DNA of 64,000 nucleotides from Hyphomicrobiales bacterium (GTDB taxonomy: Bacteria > Pseudomonadota > Alphaproteobacteria > Rhizobiales > Ancalomicrobiaceae), in assembly GCA_021286855.1 (NCBI GenBank), contig JAJTBO010000005.1, positions 1 through 64,000 of the forward strand. The letters run 5' to 3'. A program made the position numbers and the translations under genes. Below the pieces are notes generated by a model that was not told the origin of the DNA, searched no databases, and saw nothing but the letters and a program-made list of their open reading frames with translations. Positions 15,898-24,928 of this stretch are shown piece after piece (within the stretch, counting starts at the first letter, position 1; each line of letters opens with the position of its first letter).

Positions 15898-16134
15898 TCA
15901 ATCCCCGGCGAAGGCCGGGCAACCGCCCATCGGACCGCAACACGGCCCCGCGCCCGCGCCGCAGGTGGAAGCCGCGAAATCGCCGCCGCCGCTCTTCGGC
16001 GACGGCGCGGTCAACGACAGCCGCCGTTCGAGGTCGACGCTCGAACAGGCCGGACATTCGGGCGTTTCTCCGCCCCGAACCAGCGTCGAGAAGGTCTGTC
16101 CGCAGGCGCGGCAGTCATAGGCGTGGATCGGCAT
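15898..16134 (-). CDS. FmdB-type zinc-ribbon protein
   Basis: A 78-residue protein whose first 40 residues form a zinc ribbon: MPIHAYDCRACGQTF with a CxxC pair, then ETPECPACSS with the second CxxC pair. The C-terminal tail is Gly- and Cys-rich (STCGAGAGPCCGPMGGC). This is the FmdB/YgiT-like small regulatory protein family; the biological role is not known. The start at 16134 follows a strong AAGGAGG and begins at the conserved MPI; a longer frame to 16251 is not needed. Confidence 0.8.
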   Translation of the reverse strand: MPIHAYDCRACGQTFSTLVRGGETPECPACSSVDLERRLSLTAPSPKSGGGDFAASTCGAGAGPCCGPMGGCPAFAGD

Positions 16135-16372
16135 CGGCGAACCTCCTTCGCGCCTCGTCCCATGCCGCGTTCCGCGCCGACGCGCAAGTGCGGGCGTCCC
16201 CTCGCCTCCCGCGCCTCGTCCACACCCTCGCGGTCGGCTCACGCCGCGCAAACCCGCCGCGAGACGAAAGGCGACCCGAATTGCGTCACGACCGTCATAT
16301 GGCTGTCATGGTATCGTGTATGGCCGCATGCTAAGCGACATTCGTCCCTGAAACTACGAAGGTCCGCCGCCG

Positions 16373-16921
16373 ATGTCCCGTCTGCTCCTGATGCGCCACG
16401 CGAAATCCGATCGCAGCGACACGGGGCTCGACGACTTCGACCGCGACCTCGCCGAGCGCGGCCGTCAGGCCGCGCCGCGGATGGCTCACTACATGGCGAC
16501 CCTCGGCCTCGCTCCGCAGCGCGTCCTGTGCTCGAGCGCCGTCCGCGCCCGCGACACCTTCGCTCTGATGCTCCCGCACTTTTCCGCCGACTGCGAGATC
16601 CGCCTGACGCGCGACCTCTACCTCGCCGGCGAGGACGAGACCATCGACGAGATCCGCGGCCACGGCGGCTCAGCCGCGGCCCTCCTCGTCATCGGCCACG
16701 AACCGGGCCTGACCCAGACCGCCCGCGCCCTGGTCGGCGCCGGCCATCCCTCGCTGATCGAAGATCTCGAGACCAAGTTCCCGACCGCCGGCCTCGCCGT
16801 GATCGACTTCCCGGCGATCCGCTGGGTCGACGTCGAGCCGAAGACCGGCCGCCTCGTCGCCTTCCTGCGCCCCAGCACCATCGATCTGGTCGACGAGATC
16901 GTCGCCGACGACGAGGTCTGA
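16373..16921 (+). CDS. sixA: Phosphohistidine phosphatase SixA
   Basis: A 182-residue histidine-phosphatase superfamily protein. The catalytic motif is LLMRHAKSD with Arg8-His9 and the second histidine is His109 in LLVIGHEPGLTQ; the region VLCSSAVRARDTF is also conserved. The MRHAKS form and the short length point to SixA, which removes phosphate from histidine in phosphorelay or phosphotransferase proteins. It stands alone, 91 bases before ycjX. Family-level assignment is strong; the true substrate is not known. Confidence 0.85.
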   Translation: MSRLLLMRHAKSDRSDTGLDDFDRDLAERGRQAAPRMAHYMATLGLAPQRVLCSSAVRARDTFALMLPHFSADCEIRLTRDLYLAGEDETIDEIRGHGGSAAALLVIGHEPGLTQTARALVGAGHPSLIEDLETKFPTAGLAVIDFPAIRWVDVEPKTGRLVAFLRPSTIDLVDEIVADDEV

Positions 16922-17012
16922 TCCGCCACGCGAAATCCGCTCGCGCCGCCGTGGCGCGCGGACCGGCGAATGCCTACATGGGAGAGGACCCGCGCCGGAG
17001 CTCTCCTCGACC

Positions 17013-18602
17013 ATGCCGTCCCCTCGCCTTCCCGAACTCGGCCTCCTCGATCAGGCCCGCACCGCCCTCGCCAACGCCGGCGACTTCGCGATGGGCTTCG
17101 CCACGCCGACCCTTCGGCTCGGCGTCACCGGCCTGTCGCGCGCCGGCAAGACGGTGTTCATCACCGCGCTCGTCCACAATCTCGTCCACGGCGGCCGTCT
17201 GCCGCTGTTCGAGCCCGCCGCCCGTGGCCGCCTCTCCCGCGCCGAACTCGAGCCTCAGCCCGACGACGCCGTGCCGCGCTTCGACGTCGAGGCCCATGTC
17301 GCCACCCTGATCGAGAAGCGCCTGTGGCCGTCCTCGACCCGTCGCATCTCCGAGCTGCGTCTGACCCTGGAGTTTCAATCGACCTCGCTCTTCGCCCGCG
17401 CCTTCGGCCGCGGCCGACTGCATCTCGACATCGTCGACTATCCCGGCGAATGGCTGCTCGACCTGCCGCTCCTGACCAAGACCTGGGCCGAGTGGTCGGC
17501 CGAGACCCTCGCCCGGTCGCGCCGTCCGGGCCACGCCCGCGCCGCCGGCGATTGGCTCGCCGCCACCGTGGCGGTCGACCCCGCCATGCCCGAGAGCGAG
17601 AGCGAGGCCCGCCGCCTCGCCGGGCTCTTCACCGACTACCTGCGTGCCGCCCGCGCCGACGAACACGCGCTCTCCACCCTGCCGCCCGGCCGTTTCCTGA
17701 TGCCCGGCGACCTCGAGGGCTCGCCGGCGCTGACCTTCGCCCCCCTCGACGTCGCCGCCGACTTCGTCGCCCCGGCGAAGTCGCTCGCCGCGATGATGGA
17801 GCGCCGCTACGAGGCCTACAAGGACGTCGTCGTCCGCCCCTTCTTCCGCGATCACTTCGCCCGGCTCGACCGGCAGATCGTCCTCGTCGACGCTCTCCAG
17901 GCTCTCAACGCCGGACCCGAAGCGATCGCCGACCTGCGCGAGGCGCTCGCCGGCATCCTCGCCTGCTTCCGGCCCGGCCGCGCCTCCTGGCTCGCCTCGA
18001 TCCTGACCCGCCGCATCGACCGCATCGTCTTCGCCGCCACCAAGGCCGACCACCTCCACCGCACCTCCCACGACCGGCTGGAGAAGATCCTGCGCCGCCT
18101 CGTCGACGAGGCGATGGAGCGGGCGAGCCTCCAGGGCGCCGAGATCGACGTGGTGGCGCTCGCCGCCGTCCGCGCCACCCGCGAGGCGATCGTCGAGCAC
18201 GACGGCGAGAAGCTGCCGGCGATCCTCGGCGTCCCCCTCCCGGGCGAGACCGTGGCCGGCGAAGACCTCGACCCGACGGCCGAATTCGCCTTGTTTCCCG
18301 GCGACTTGCCGGAAGATCCGGACGAGCTCTTCGCGATCCTGCCGGAATCGGAATCCGAACATGAAGTCGCCGTTGATTCGGATTCGGAACACGAACTCGG
18401 CCGACCCGCCGTTTCCGATTCCCACGCAACGACTTCGCCGCCGGACCGGAATCACTTCGCGAACCTCTCCGACCCCACCCTCGCCTTCGTCCGCTTTCGC
18501 CCGCCCCGACTGGAGCGCACAGCCGAAGGTCTGACCCTCTCGCTGCCCCACATCCGGCTCGACCGGGTGTTGCAGTTCCTCATCGGAGACCGGATGTCAT
18601 GA
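17013..18602 (+). CDS. YcjX-family P-loop protein (DUF463)
   Basis: A 529-residue protein with a P-loop GLSRAGKT at residues 40-47 (GVTGLSRAGKTVFITALVHN), the conserved IVDYPGEWLLDLPLL block and the later KADHLHRTSHDRLEKI segment; these are hallmarks of the YcjX family of predicted GTP-binding proteins. The family is linked to envelope or heat-stress responses and is nearly always encoded with a YcjF-type membrane protein. Here the stop overlaps the ATG of that partner by four bases. The region 440-470 is an acidic Glu/Ser/Asp-rich insertion, variable in the family. The start Shine-Dalgarno is weak. Confidence 0.9.
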   Translation: MPSPRLPELGLLDQARTALANAGDFAMGFATPTLRLGVTGLSRAGKTVFITALVHNLVHGGRLPLFEPAARGRLSRAELEPQPDDAVPRFDVEAHVATLIEKRLWPSSTRRISELRLTLEFQSTSLFARAFGRGRLHLDIVDYPGEWLLDLPLLTKTWAEWSAETLARSRRPGHARAAGDWLAATVAVDPAMPESESEARRLAGLFTDYLRAARADEHALSTLPPGRFLMPGDLEGSPALTFAPLDVAADFVAPAKSLAAMMERRYEAYKDVVVRPFFRDHFARLDRQIVLVDALQALNAGPEAIADLREALAGILACFRPGRASWLASILTRRIDRIVFAATKADHLHRTSHDRLEKILRRLVDEAMERASLQGAEIDVVALAAVRATREAIVEHDGEKLPAILGVPLPGETVAGEDLDPTAEFALFPGDLPEDPDELFAILPESESEHEVAVDSDSEHELGRPAVSDSHATTSPPDRNHFANLSDPTLAFVRFRPPRLERTAEGLTLSLPHIRLDRVLQFLIGDRMS

Positions 18603-19636
18603 GCGACGCCCCTCGCCGCCCCCGCGCCTTCCGGGTCGACGCCCCCGACGTCGTCGTCGCCCCCGAGGGCGGCTCGACCCGGTTCGGGACCCGCACCGTG
18701 ATCGTTCCCGGCGTCGAGCCGACGGTCGAGACGCCGATCGAGGCGGCCCTGCCGCGTCGTGCAGGCTTGCCCTGGCGAAAGGTCTTTTTCGCCGGTCTCG
18801 GCGGCTTGGTCTCACTCGCCCTCGGCCTTGCGATCGATCGCCTTCTGACGGATCTCTGGGCGCGCGCCGAATGGCTCGGTTGGGTCGGCGTCGCCTGCCT
18901 CGCCCTCGCCCTCGTCGCGCTCCTCGCCCTGGCGATCCGCGAGGCCGTCGGGCTGCGCCGCCTCGCCCGGGTCGAACGGCTGCGCGAGGCCGCCGACCGG
19001 ACGCTCTCGAGCGACGACCGCGTCGCCGCGCCCGCCCTCGTCGCCGAGGTCGACGCCCTCTACGTCGATCGGCCCGATCTCGCCCGCGCCCGCGCCCGCC
19101 TCGCCGCCCATCGCGCCGAGGTGGTCGACGGCCGCGACCTCGTCCGCCTCGCCGAAACCGAACTGATGAGCGGCCTCGACGGCGTCGCCCGCTCGCTGAT
19201 CCTCGAGGCCGCCAAACGCGTCTCGGTGGTCACCGCGATCAGCCCGCGCGCCCTCGTCGACATCGCCTATGTCGCCTTCGAGAACCTGCGCCTGATGCGC
19301 CGCCTCGCCGACCTCTACGGCGGCCGCCCCGGCAGCCTCGGCTTCCTGCGCCTGATCGGCCGCGTCTTCGTCCATCTCGGCGTCACCGGCGGCATGGCGC
19401 TGGGCGACACGCTGGTTCAGCAGTTGGTCGGCCAGGGGCTCGCGGCGCGGCTCTCCGCCAAGCTCGGCGAAGGCGTCGTCAACGGGCTCCTCACCGCCCG
19501 CCTCGGCCTCGCCGCCCTCGACGTCGTCCGCCCGCTGCCCTGGTCGGCGCTGGCCCGCCCCGCCTTCGCCGACATGATGAGCGAACTGACCCGCTCCGCC
19601 GCCTTCGGCCGCGGCGGAGAGCCCCCCGCGCCGTGA
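18599..19636 (+). CDS. YcjF-type inner membrane protein (DUF697)
   Basis: A 345-residue protein translationally coupled to ycjX. After about 60 soluble residues come two membrane helices (VFFAGLGGLVSLALGLAIDR and LGWVGVACLALALVALLALA). The C-terminal half contains the DUF697 part (SVVTAISPRALVDIAYVAFE and NLRLMRRLADLYGGRPGSLG). The pair probably forms a membrane-associated GTPase system; the function is unproven. Length fits the family. Confidence 0.88.
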   Translation: MSDAPRRPRAFRVDAPDVVVAPEGGSTRFGTRTVIVPGVEPTVETPIEAALPRRAGLPWRKVFFAGLGGLVSLALGLAIDRLLTDLWARAEWLGWVGVACLALALVALLALAIREAVGLRRLARVERLREAADRTLSSDDRVAAPALVAEVDALYVDRPDLARARARLAAHRAEVVDGRDLVRLAETELMSGLDGVARSLILEAAKRVSVVTAISPRALVDIAYVAFENLRLMRRLADLYGGRPGSLGFLRLIGRVFVHLGVTGGMALGDTLVQQLVGQGLAARLSAKLGEGVVNGLLTARLGLAALDVVRPLPWSALARPAFADMMSELTRSAAFGRGGEPPAP

Positions 19637-19767
19637 GGAGCGGCCATGCCGAAGCGTCTTGTTTGACATCACGCAATGCGCGACTTTGGTCGCGGCGTAA
19701 CGAGATCGTCGGATCGCCCGAGCGGCCGGAAAAGAAGTCGCCGCCGGGCCGAGGAGGAGAAATTCCC

Positions 19768-20193
19768 ATGTTCAAGAAGATCGTGGTGCCGGTCGACCCG
19801 AGCGAGATCGAATTCGCCGCGCCGGCGGTCGACGCCGCCGCCAAACTCGCCGCGCAAGGCGGCGGCGAGGTTCGTCTCATCGCCGTCCTGCCGGTGATGA
19901 ACGGCTACGTCTCGGAGCTTCTGCCGGCCGATTACGAGGCCGCGCTCGAGACCGAGACCGACAAGCGCGTCAAGGACCTCGGCATCGACGCCGGCATCCC
20001 CGCCGACAAGCTGTCGATCGTCATGCGCACCGGCTCGGTCTATCACGAGGTCATCGACGAGGCGAAGGACTGGGGCGCCGACGCCATCGTGGTGTGCTCG
20101 CATCGCCCGGCGATGTCGACCTATCTGCTCGGCTCCAACGCCGCCAAGATCGTCCGCCACGCGACCTGCTCGGTGCTGGTGCTCCGCACCTGA
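19768..20193 (+). CDS. Universal stress protein (UspA family)
   Basis: A 141-residue single-domain Usp. It starts KKIVVPVDPSEIEFAAPAVD and ends with the nucleotide-binding element of the ATP-binding subfamily, VVCSHRPAMSTYLLGSNAAK then IVRHATCSVLVLR; the Ser-Asn replaces the more usual Ser-Val-Ala. The ATG at 19768 is preceded by GAGGAGGAG. It is monocistronic, ending in a good terminator. Confidence 0.92.
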   Translation: MFKKIVVPVDPSEIEFAAPAVDAAAKLAAQGGGEVRLIAVLPVMNGYVSELLPADYEAALETETDKRVKDLGIDAGIPADKLSIVMRTGSVYHEVIDEAKDWGADAIVVCSHRPAMSTYLLGSNAAKIVRHATCSVLVLRT

Positions 20194-20213
20194 GGATGTC
20201 GCGCTCGCTTTCG

Positions 20214-20245
20214 AACCGGCGAGCCCCCCGCTCGCCGGTTTTTTC
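20214..20245 (+). terminator. Rho-independent terminator after the Usp gene
   Basis: A perfect 10-bp stem (20214-20223 with 20231-20240), a 7-base C-rich loop and a run of six T, 20 bases after the stop. Confidence 0.9.
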
Positions 20246-20369
20246 ACGAGACTTGGGATCGCCACGAACCCGCCGGCGACGGATACCGTCGAGACGACGA
20301 TCCGACGAGAATGGCATCCTCGCAATCAACGACTGGCGCGGTTCCGAGAAATCATGCGTCGGTCCGAAC

Positions 20370-20960
20370 GTGACCGACGCCTCAAAACCGCCATCCAACA
20401 AAGAAATTCGGCACCGGCAAGACCAATTGGAACCGACGAATCCAAACGTTTTGGCTGACTGGATGGGGAAACCCAGAGAAATGAACTTGCTTCTTGTTTT
20501 CCTCCGGCGAACAATGGAAATCATATACTCAACAACAAATCCACTTCATATATACAGATTTATCGTTTTCATACTCTACATACTTGGAACTCCGGCATGG
20601 ATATTCGCCATATTTCTTGATGATCAGGAATTTTTTAATAGAGCCTTTATAATTTATTACACGGTCCTCACGGCAATTCTTTGGCTCATATTTATGACAA
20701 ATACAAATATACCGCGTGAACCATGCATCGGCGATTTAAAAGACATGAATTTCGGCATATTTCGTTTGACTTTCGCTGCCATGATCAATGTATTTATTCT
20801 GTTTTTGCTGCTATATTGGTCTCAAATAGTCTACAACATGGCCACCATAAAACCAGAAAAAGGAGTATTCATACTTCCGGCCATCTACGGAATATTTCTC
20901 CCCTTTGCCGTGCAATTCGGGAACATGCTGCAGTGTCATCTGTCGAGACGTGAGCGTTGA
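20370..20960 (+). CDS. AT-rich hypothetical membrane protein (196 aa)
   Basis: I do not recognise a family. The protein has a soluble N-terminus and then about four hydrophobic helices: IYRFIVFILYILGTPAWIFA, IIYYTVLTAILWLIFM, FAAMINVFILFLLLYW and GVFILPAIYGIFLPFAVQFG. Base composition from about 20480 to 20900 is markedly AT-rich against the GC-rich surroundings, as for the gene at 13595, suggesting horizontal origin. The start is uncertain: GTG 20370 gives a natural-looking N-terminus (MTDASKPPSNKEIRH), while ATG 20463 and ATG 20481 are also possible; none has a strong ribosome binding site. It lies at the edge of the polysaccharide island, so a surface-polysaccharide role is conceivable. 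Confidence 0.5.
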   Translation: MTDASKPPSNKEIRHRQDQLEPTNPNVLADWMGKPREMNLLLVFLRRTMEIIYSTTNPLHIYRFIVFILYILGTPAWIFAIFLDDQEFFNRAFIIYYTVLTAILWLIFMTNTNIPREPCIGDLKDMNFGIFRLTFAAMINVFILFLLLYWSQIVYNMATIKPEKGVFILPAIYGIFLPFAVQFGNMLQCHLSRRER

Positions 20961-21188
20961 TCCGACGCTTGCTCCGAACCGTGAGAACGCGCGCTCGACC
21001 TCGCTGCAGGAAGACGAAGCCCTTCCGGCCGTAGGTTCGTGTCGAGACCACCCCTCTGGAGCCGCACGACCACACGCCACAAGCGGTCTCACCCCTTCCG
21101 ACGCGATTTGACGCCCCTTCGAGCGCTCTCTAGCGTCGGAAACGAAGCGGCCGCCCCGATTCGAGCCGCGCCGCGCGGAGAGCCAACG

Positions 21189-21962
21189 ATGAAGGCGGTT
21201 CTGATGGCCGGCGGTCTCGGCACCCGTTTCGCCGAAGAGACCGTCCTGAAGCCCAAGCCGATGATCGAGATCGGCGGCCGTCCGATCCTCTGGCACATCA
21301 TGAAGATCTACGCCGCCCACGGCGTCACCGACTTCATCGTCTGCCTCGGCTACAAGGGCTACTCGATCAAGGAATATTTCCAGAACTACTATCTCTGGTC
21401 GTCGGACGTGACCTTCGACCTGCGCGCCAACACGGTCGAGATCCATGCGAGCAAGGCCGAGCCCTGGCGCGTCACCCTGGTCGACACCGGCGAGCAGACG
21501 ATGATCGGCGGCCGTCTGAAGCGCGTCCTGCCGCACGTCGGCGACGACGAGGCCTTCTGCATGACCTACGGCGACGGCGTCGGCGACGTCGACATCCGCG
21601 CCGTGATCGATCTGCACCGTCGCTCCGGCCGCCTCGCCACCGTCACCGCCGTGCAGCCGCCGGGCCGTTTCGGCGCGCTGGAGACCGAAGGCGACGCCGT
21701 CACCGGCTTCCGCGAAAAGCCGGTCGGCGACGGCGGCTGGATCAACGGCGGCTTCTTCGTGCTCTCACCGAAGGTCGGCGACTGGATCGAGGGCGATCAG
21801 ACCATCTGGGAGCGCGAGCCGCTCGAGCGCCTCGCCGCGGCGGGTCAACTCGGCGTCCACCACCACCACGGCTTCTGGCAGCCGATGGATACGCTGCGCG
21901 ACAAACGCTACCTCGAGGACCTCTGGGCCGCGGGCGATCCGCCCTGGAGGATCTGGGAATGA
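21189..21962 (+). CDS. rfbF: Glucose-1-phosphate cytidylyltransferase
   Basis: A 257-residue nucleotidyltransferase that makes CDP-glucose from CTP and glucose 1-phosphate, the first step to CDP-3,6-dideoxyhexoses. The N-terminal loop MKAVLMAGGLGTRFAEET and KPKPMIEIGGRPILWHIMKI are the substrate-binding elements, followed by MTYGDGVGDVDI and the NGGFFVLSP block. Length and motifs match RfbF. The ATG at 21189 has GGAG upstream. It overlaps rfbG by four bases, so the two form an operon. Confidence 0.95.
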   Translation: MKAVLMAGGLGTRFAEETVLKPKPMIEIGGRPILWHIMKIYAAHGVTDFIVCLGYKGYSIKEYFQNYYLWSSDVTFDLRANTVEIHASKAEPWRVTLVDTGEQTMIGGRLKRVLPHVGDDEAFCMTYGDGVGDVDIRAVIDLHRRSGRLATVTAVQPPGRFGALETEGDAVTGFREKPVGDGGWINGGFFVLSPKVGDWIEGDQTIWEREPLERLAAAGQLGVHHHHGFWQPMDTLRDKRYLEDLWAAGDPPWRIWE

Positions 21963-23020
21963 CGCCGGATTTCTGGCGGGGCCGCCGCGTCTTCCTCACC
22001 GGCCACACCGGTTTCAAAGGGGCTTGGTTGACCCTCTGGCTCCATGCGATGGGCGCGGAAGTCTACGGCTACGCCCTCGACGCGCCGACCACGCCGTCGC
22101 TCTGGGATCTCGCCGACGTCGGCGCGGTCTGCCGCGACCACCGCGGCGACGTCCGCGACCTCGAGGCCGTGACGGCTGCGATGCAGGCGTTCGATCCGCA
22201 GATCGTCTTCCATCTGGCGGCTCAGTCGCTGGTGCGCCCCTCCTACGCCGCGCCGGTGGAGACCTATGCCACCAACGTGATGGGAACCATCCACGTGCTC
22301 GAAGCGGCGCGCCGTTGCGCCGTGTTGCGGGCCGTCGTCGTCGTCACCTCCGACAAGTGCTATGAAAATCGGGAATGGGTCTGGGGCTATCGCGAGATCG
22401 ACCCGCTGGGCGGTCACGACCCCTACAGTTCCAGCAAGGGCGCCGCGGAGATCGTCACGCACGCCTATGCCGCGAGCTTCTTCGGCGCTGCGGACGGCCC
22501 CCTCGTCGCGACGGCGCGCGCCGGCAACGTGATCGGCGGCGGCGATTGGGCGATCGACCGGCTGGTGCCCGACATCGTCGCCGCTTTTCGGGAAGATCGC
22601 GCGCCCGAGATCCGCAGTCCGGACTCTGTCCGCCCCTGGCAACACGTCCTCGAGCCTCTGTCCGGTTACCTGGATCTGGCCGAAGCGCTGGTCACTCGGG
22701 GTCGCGACGTCGCCGGCGCCTGGAACTTCGGCCCACCGCCCGAGGCGGTGCGCTCCGTCCGCGAGATCGCCGACGCGATGGCTGCGCTCTGGGGCGAAGG
22801 GCGCACATGGCGCGACGCTTCCCGCGCCGACGCCCCACACGAGGCGACGCTGCTCCAGCTGGACAGCGCCAAGGCGCGGACGCGCCTCGGTTGGACGTCG
22901 CGCTGGCGGTTCGACGAGGCGCTCGCCGCCACCGTCGACTGGTATCGCGCCCTCGACGCCGGCGCTTCCGCACGCGCGCTGTGCGAGGCCCAGATCGCGG
23001 CTCATTCGCGCCGAGGCTGA
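21959..23020 (+). CDS. rfbG: CDP-glucose 4,6-dehydratase
   Basis: A 353-residue short-chain dehydrogenase/reductase-type enzyme that converts CDP-glucose to CDP-4-dehydro-6-deoxyglucose. It has the NAD motif VFLTGHTGFKGAWLTLWL, then HLAAQSLVRPSYAAP, VVTSDKCYEN and the catalytic DPYSSSKGAAEIV (Tyr-x-x-x-Lys). The region RPWQHVLEPLSGYL is typical of RfbG. It is coupled to rfbF. The operon ends here; rfbH is convergent, ten bases further on. Confidence 0.95.
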   Translation: MTPDFWRGRRVFLTGHTGFKGAWLTLWLHAMGAEVYGYALDAPTTPSLWDLADVGAVCRDHRGDVRDLEAVTAAMQAFDPQIVFHLAAQSLVRPSYAAPVETYATNVMGTIHVLEAARRCAVLRAVVVVTSDKCYENREWVWGYREIDPLGGHDPYSSSKGAAEIVTHAYAASFFGAADGPLVATARAGNVIGGGDWAIDRLVPDIVAAFREDRAPEIRSPDSVRPWQHVLEPLSGYLDLAEALVTRGRDVAGAWNFGPPPEAVRSVREIADAMAALWGEGRTWRDASRADAPHEATLLQLDSAKARTRLGWTSRWRFDEALAATVDWYRALDAGASARALCEAQIAAHSRRG

Positions 23021-23030
23021 GCCGACGGCC

Positions 23031-24341
23031 TCAACCGCGCAGCGCCGCGAGGATCGACGAGGCGATCCAGTCGAGACGCGCTTCGTCGAGACCCGCATGG
23101 ACGCCGACCCAGAAGGTCTGTCGCATGATGCGGTCGGTCCGCTCCAGTGAACTCGCCACCCGGAAGTTCCGCCCCGCCATATAGGGCTGGCGGACCAGAT
23201 TGCCGCCGAAGAGCAACCGCGTGCCGACCTTCGCGCGATCGAGCGCCATGGTCAGGTCGCGCCTCGAAATCGGCGCGTCGTCGGTCAGCGTGATCGGGAA
23301 GCCGAACCAGGAGGGATCCGATCCCGCCGTCGCCTGCGGCAGCACCAGATGGCGGCTCGCGCCCTCGAGCCGGCCCATCAGATGGGCGAAGTTCGCCCGC
23401 CGCGCCGCCACGAATTCGTCGAGCCGATCGAGCTGGCCGAGCCCGCAGGCCGCCTGCATGTCGGTGATCTTCAGATTGTAGCCCAAGTGAGAATAGATGT
23501 ACTTGTGATCGTAGCCGGCGGGCAGGTCGCCCAGACGCCAACCGAACCGCTTGTTGCAGGTGTTGTCCTGTCCCGGCTCACAGAAACAGTCGCGGCCCCA
23601 GTCGCGGAAGCTCTCCGCCGCCCTCCGGATCGCCTTCGAATGGGTGAAGACCGCCCCGCCCTCGCCCATCGTGATGTGATGGGCGGGATAGAAGGAGAGC
23701 GTGCCGACGTCGCCGAACGTGCCGACGGTCCGCCCGCCGATCGTGGATCCGAGCGCGTCACAGCAGTCCTCGACGAGGAACAGCCCATGCTTGTCGCAGA
23801 TCGCCTTGACCGCCGGCGCGTCGAAGGGATTGCCGAGCGTGTGCGCGATGACGATCGCCTTGGTCTTCGGGGTGATCGCCTGTTCGATCAGGGAGACGTC
23901 GATGTTGTAGGTCGGAATGTCCACGTCGACGAAGACCGGCACGGCGCCCGACTGTAGGATCGGATTGACCGTGGTCGGAAAGCCGGCCGCCACCGTGATC
24001 ACCTCGTCGCCGGGGCGGATCGCGCGATCGCCGAGGCTCGGCGAGGTCAGCGCCGAGAAGGCGACCAGATTGGCCGACGATCCGGAATTGACCGTGATCA
24101 GATGCTTCACCCCGAGCCAACGGGCGAGCTTCTCTTCGAAGGCGGCGTTGAAGCGGCCGGTCGTCAGCCAGGCGTCGAGCGCCGCCTCGACCATCAGCTC
24201 GCGCTCGCGGCCCGTCACCACCTTGCCGGAGTTCTGCACCATCGTCTCGCCCGGCCGGAACGGCTGCGGCTCGGAGGCGAGCGCGTTGTACTGCGCCACG
24301 AGGTCGAGGATCTGCGCCTTGAGGTCTTCTTTCGTCGTCAT
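23031..24341 (-). CDS. rfbH: CDP-4-keto-6-deoxyglucose 3-dehydrase (E1)
   Basis: A 436-residue PMP-dependent, iron-sulfur enzyme that removes the C3 hydroxyl of CDP-4-dehydro-6-deoxyglucose. In the aminotransferase fold the usual Schiff-base Lys is replaced by His (His221 in [14 protein letters not shown]). The [2Fe-2S] ligands Cys194, Cys252, Cys254 and Cys262 follow the E1 spacing C-x57-C-x-C-x7-C exactly. These two features separate true E1 dehydrases from aminotransferases. E1 needs an electron-donating partner (E3 reductase), which is not encoded nearby. Start ATG 24341 follows AGGATC. Confidence 0.95.
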   Translation of the reverse strand: MTTKEDLKAQILDLVAQYNALASEPQPFRPGETMVQNSGKVVTGRERELMVEAALDAWLTTGRFNAAFEEKLARWLGVKHLITVNSGSSANLVAFSALTSPSLGDRAIRPGDEVITVAAGFPTTVNPILQSGAVPVFVDVDIPTYNIDVSLIEQAITPKTKAIVIAHTLGNPFDAPAVKAICDKHGLFLVEDCCDALGSTIGGRTVGTFGDVGTLSFYPAHHITMGEGGAVFTHSKAIRRAAESFRDWGRDCFCEPGQDNTCNKRFGWRLGDLPAGYDHKYIYSHLGYNLKITDMQAACGLGQLDRLDEFVAARRANFAHLMGRLEGASRHLVLPQATAGSDPSWFGFPITLTDDAPISRRDLTMALDRAKVGTRLLFGGNLVRQPYMAGRNFRVASSLERTDRIMRQTFWVGVHAGLDEARLDWIASSILAALRG

Positions 24342-24377
24342 GATCGATCCTGTCGATGTGTCGCGAGGCGACCTCGC

Positions 24378-24923
24378 TCACACGGCCGGTGGAAAGGGAG
24401 TCTCGAAGTCGGCGAGAGCGGGAAAGCCGCGGTCGCGGTCGGATTGAACCGGATCGGCGATCGGCCAGTCGAAACCGAAGCTGTCCCAGGCGACGCCGTG
24501 ATCGTGGTCGGGCGCATGCACGCTGGTCACGTCGTAGAGGATCATCGCCGGCTCGAGCGCCAGAAAGCCGTGAGCGAAGCCGCTCGGAACGTAGATCGAG
24601 CGCCCCTCCTCGCCCGAGAGCTCGACCGCCGCCGTGCGCCCATACCCGGGCCCCGGCCTGAGATCGAGCGCCACGTCGAGGATCCGCCCCGACAGCACCG
24701 AGACGAGCTTGGCGTGATCGTGCGGCGGGCTCTGGAAATGCATGCCGCGCAACACGCCCGCCTCCGACGTCGAGACATATTGCTCGACGAAATCGAACCG
24801 GAGCCCCGCCGCCGCGAAGGCTCCCGCATGGACGAGTTTGCGGAAGGTCCCACGCCGGTCGCGCGCGATCGGCCTTTCGACGAGGAGCGGGCCGTCGATC
24901 GAGAGCGGTCGGACGTCGAACAT
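24378..24923 (-). CDS. RmlC-like NDP-sugar 3,5-epimerase
   Basis: A 181-residue cupin-fold epimerase. Motifs include ARDRRGTFRKLVHAG, EQYVSTSEAGVLRGMHFQSP (with the catalytic-site His) and YVPSGFAHGFLALEP. It resembles dTDP-4-dehydrorhamnose 3,5-epimerase, but inside a CDP-dideoxyhexose cluster it may act as the CDP-sugar 5-epimerase that leads to ascarylose, or feed another branched sugar. The start at 24923 is five bases downstream of the preceding gene's end at 24929. Substrate is inference. Confidence 0.8.
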   Translation of the reverse strand: MFDVRPLSIDGPLLVERPIARDRRGTFRKLVHAGAFAAAGLRFDFVEQYVSTSEAGVLRGMHFQSPPHDHAKLVSVLSGRILDVALDLRPGPGYGRTAAVELSGEEGRSIYVPSGFAHGFLALEPAMILYDVTSVHAPDHDHGVAWDSFGFDWPIADPVQSDRDRGFPALADFETPFPPAV

Positions 24924-24928
24924 CGATC

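Noticed and set aside
18871-19767. Upstream extension of the universal stress protein frame
   Set aside because: It overlaps the YcjF-type gene in another frame; the Usp domain and a strong ribosome binding site begin at 19768.
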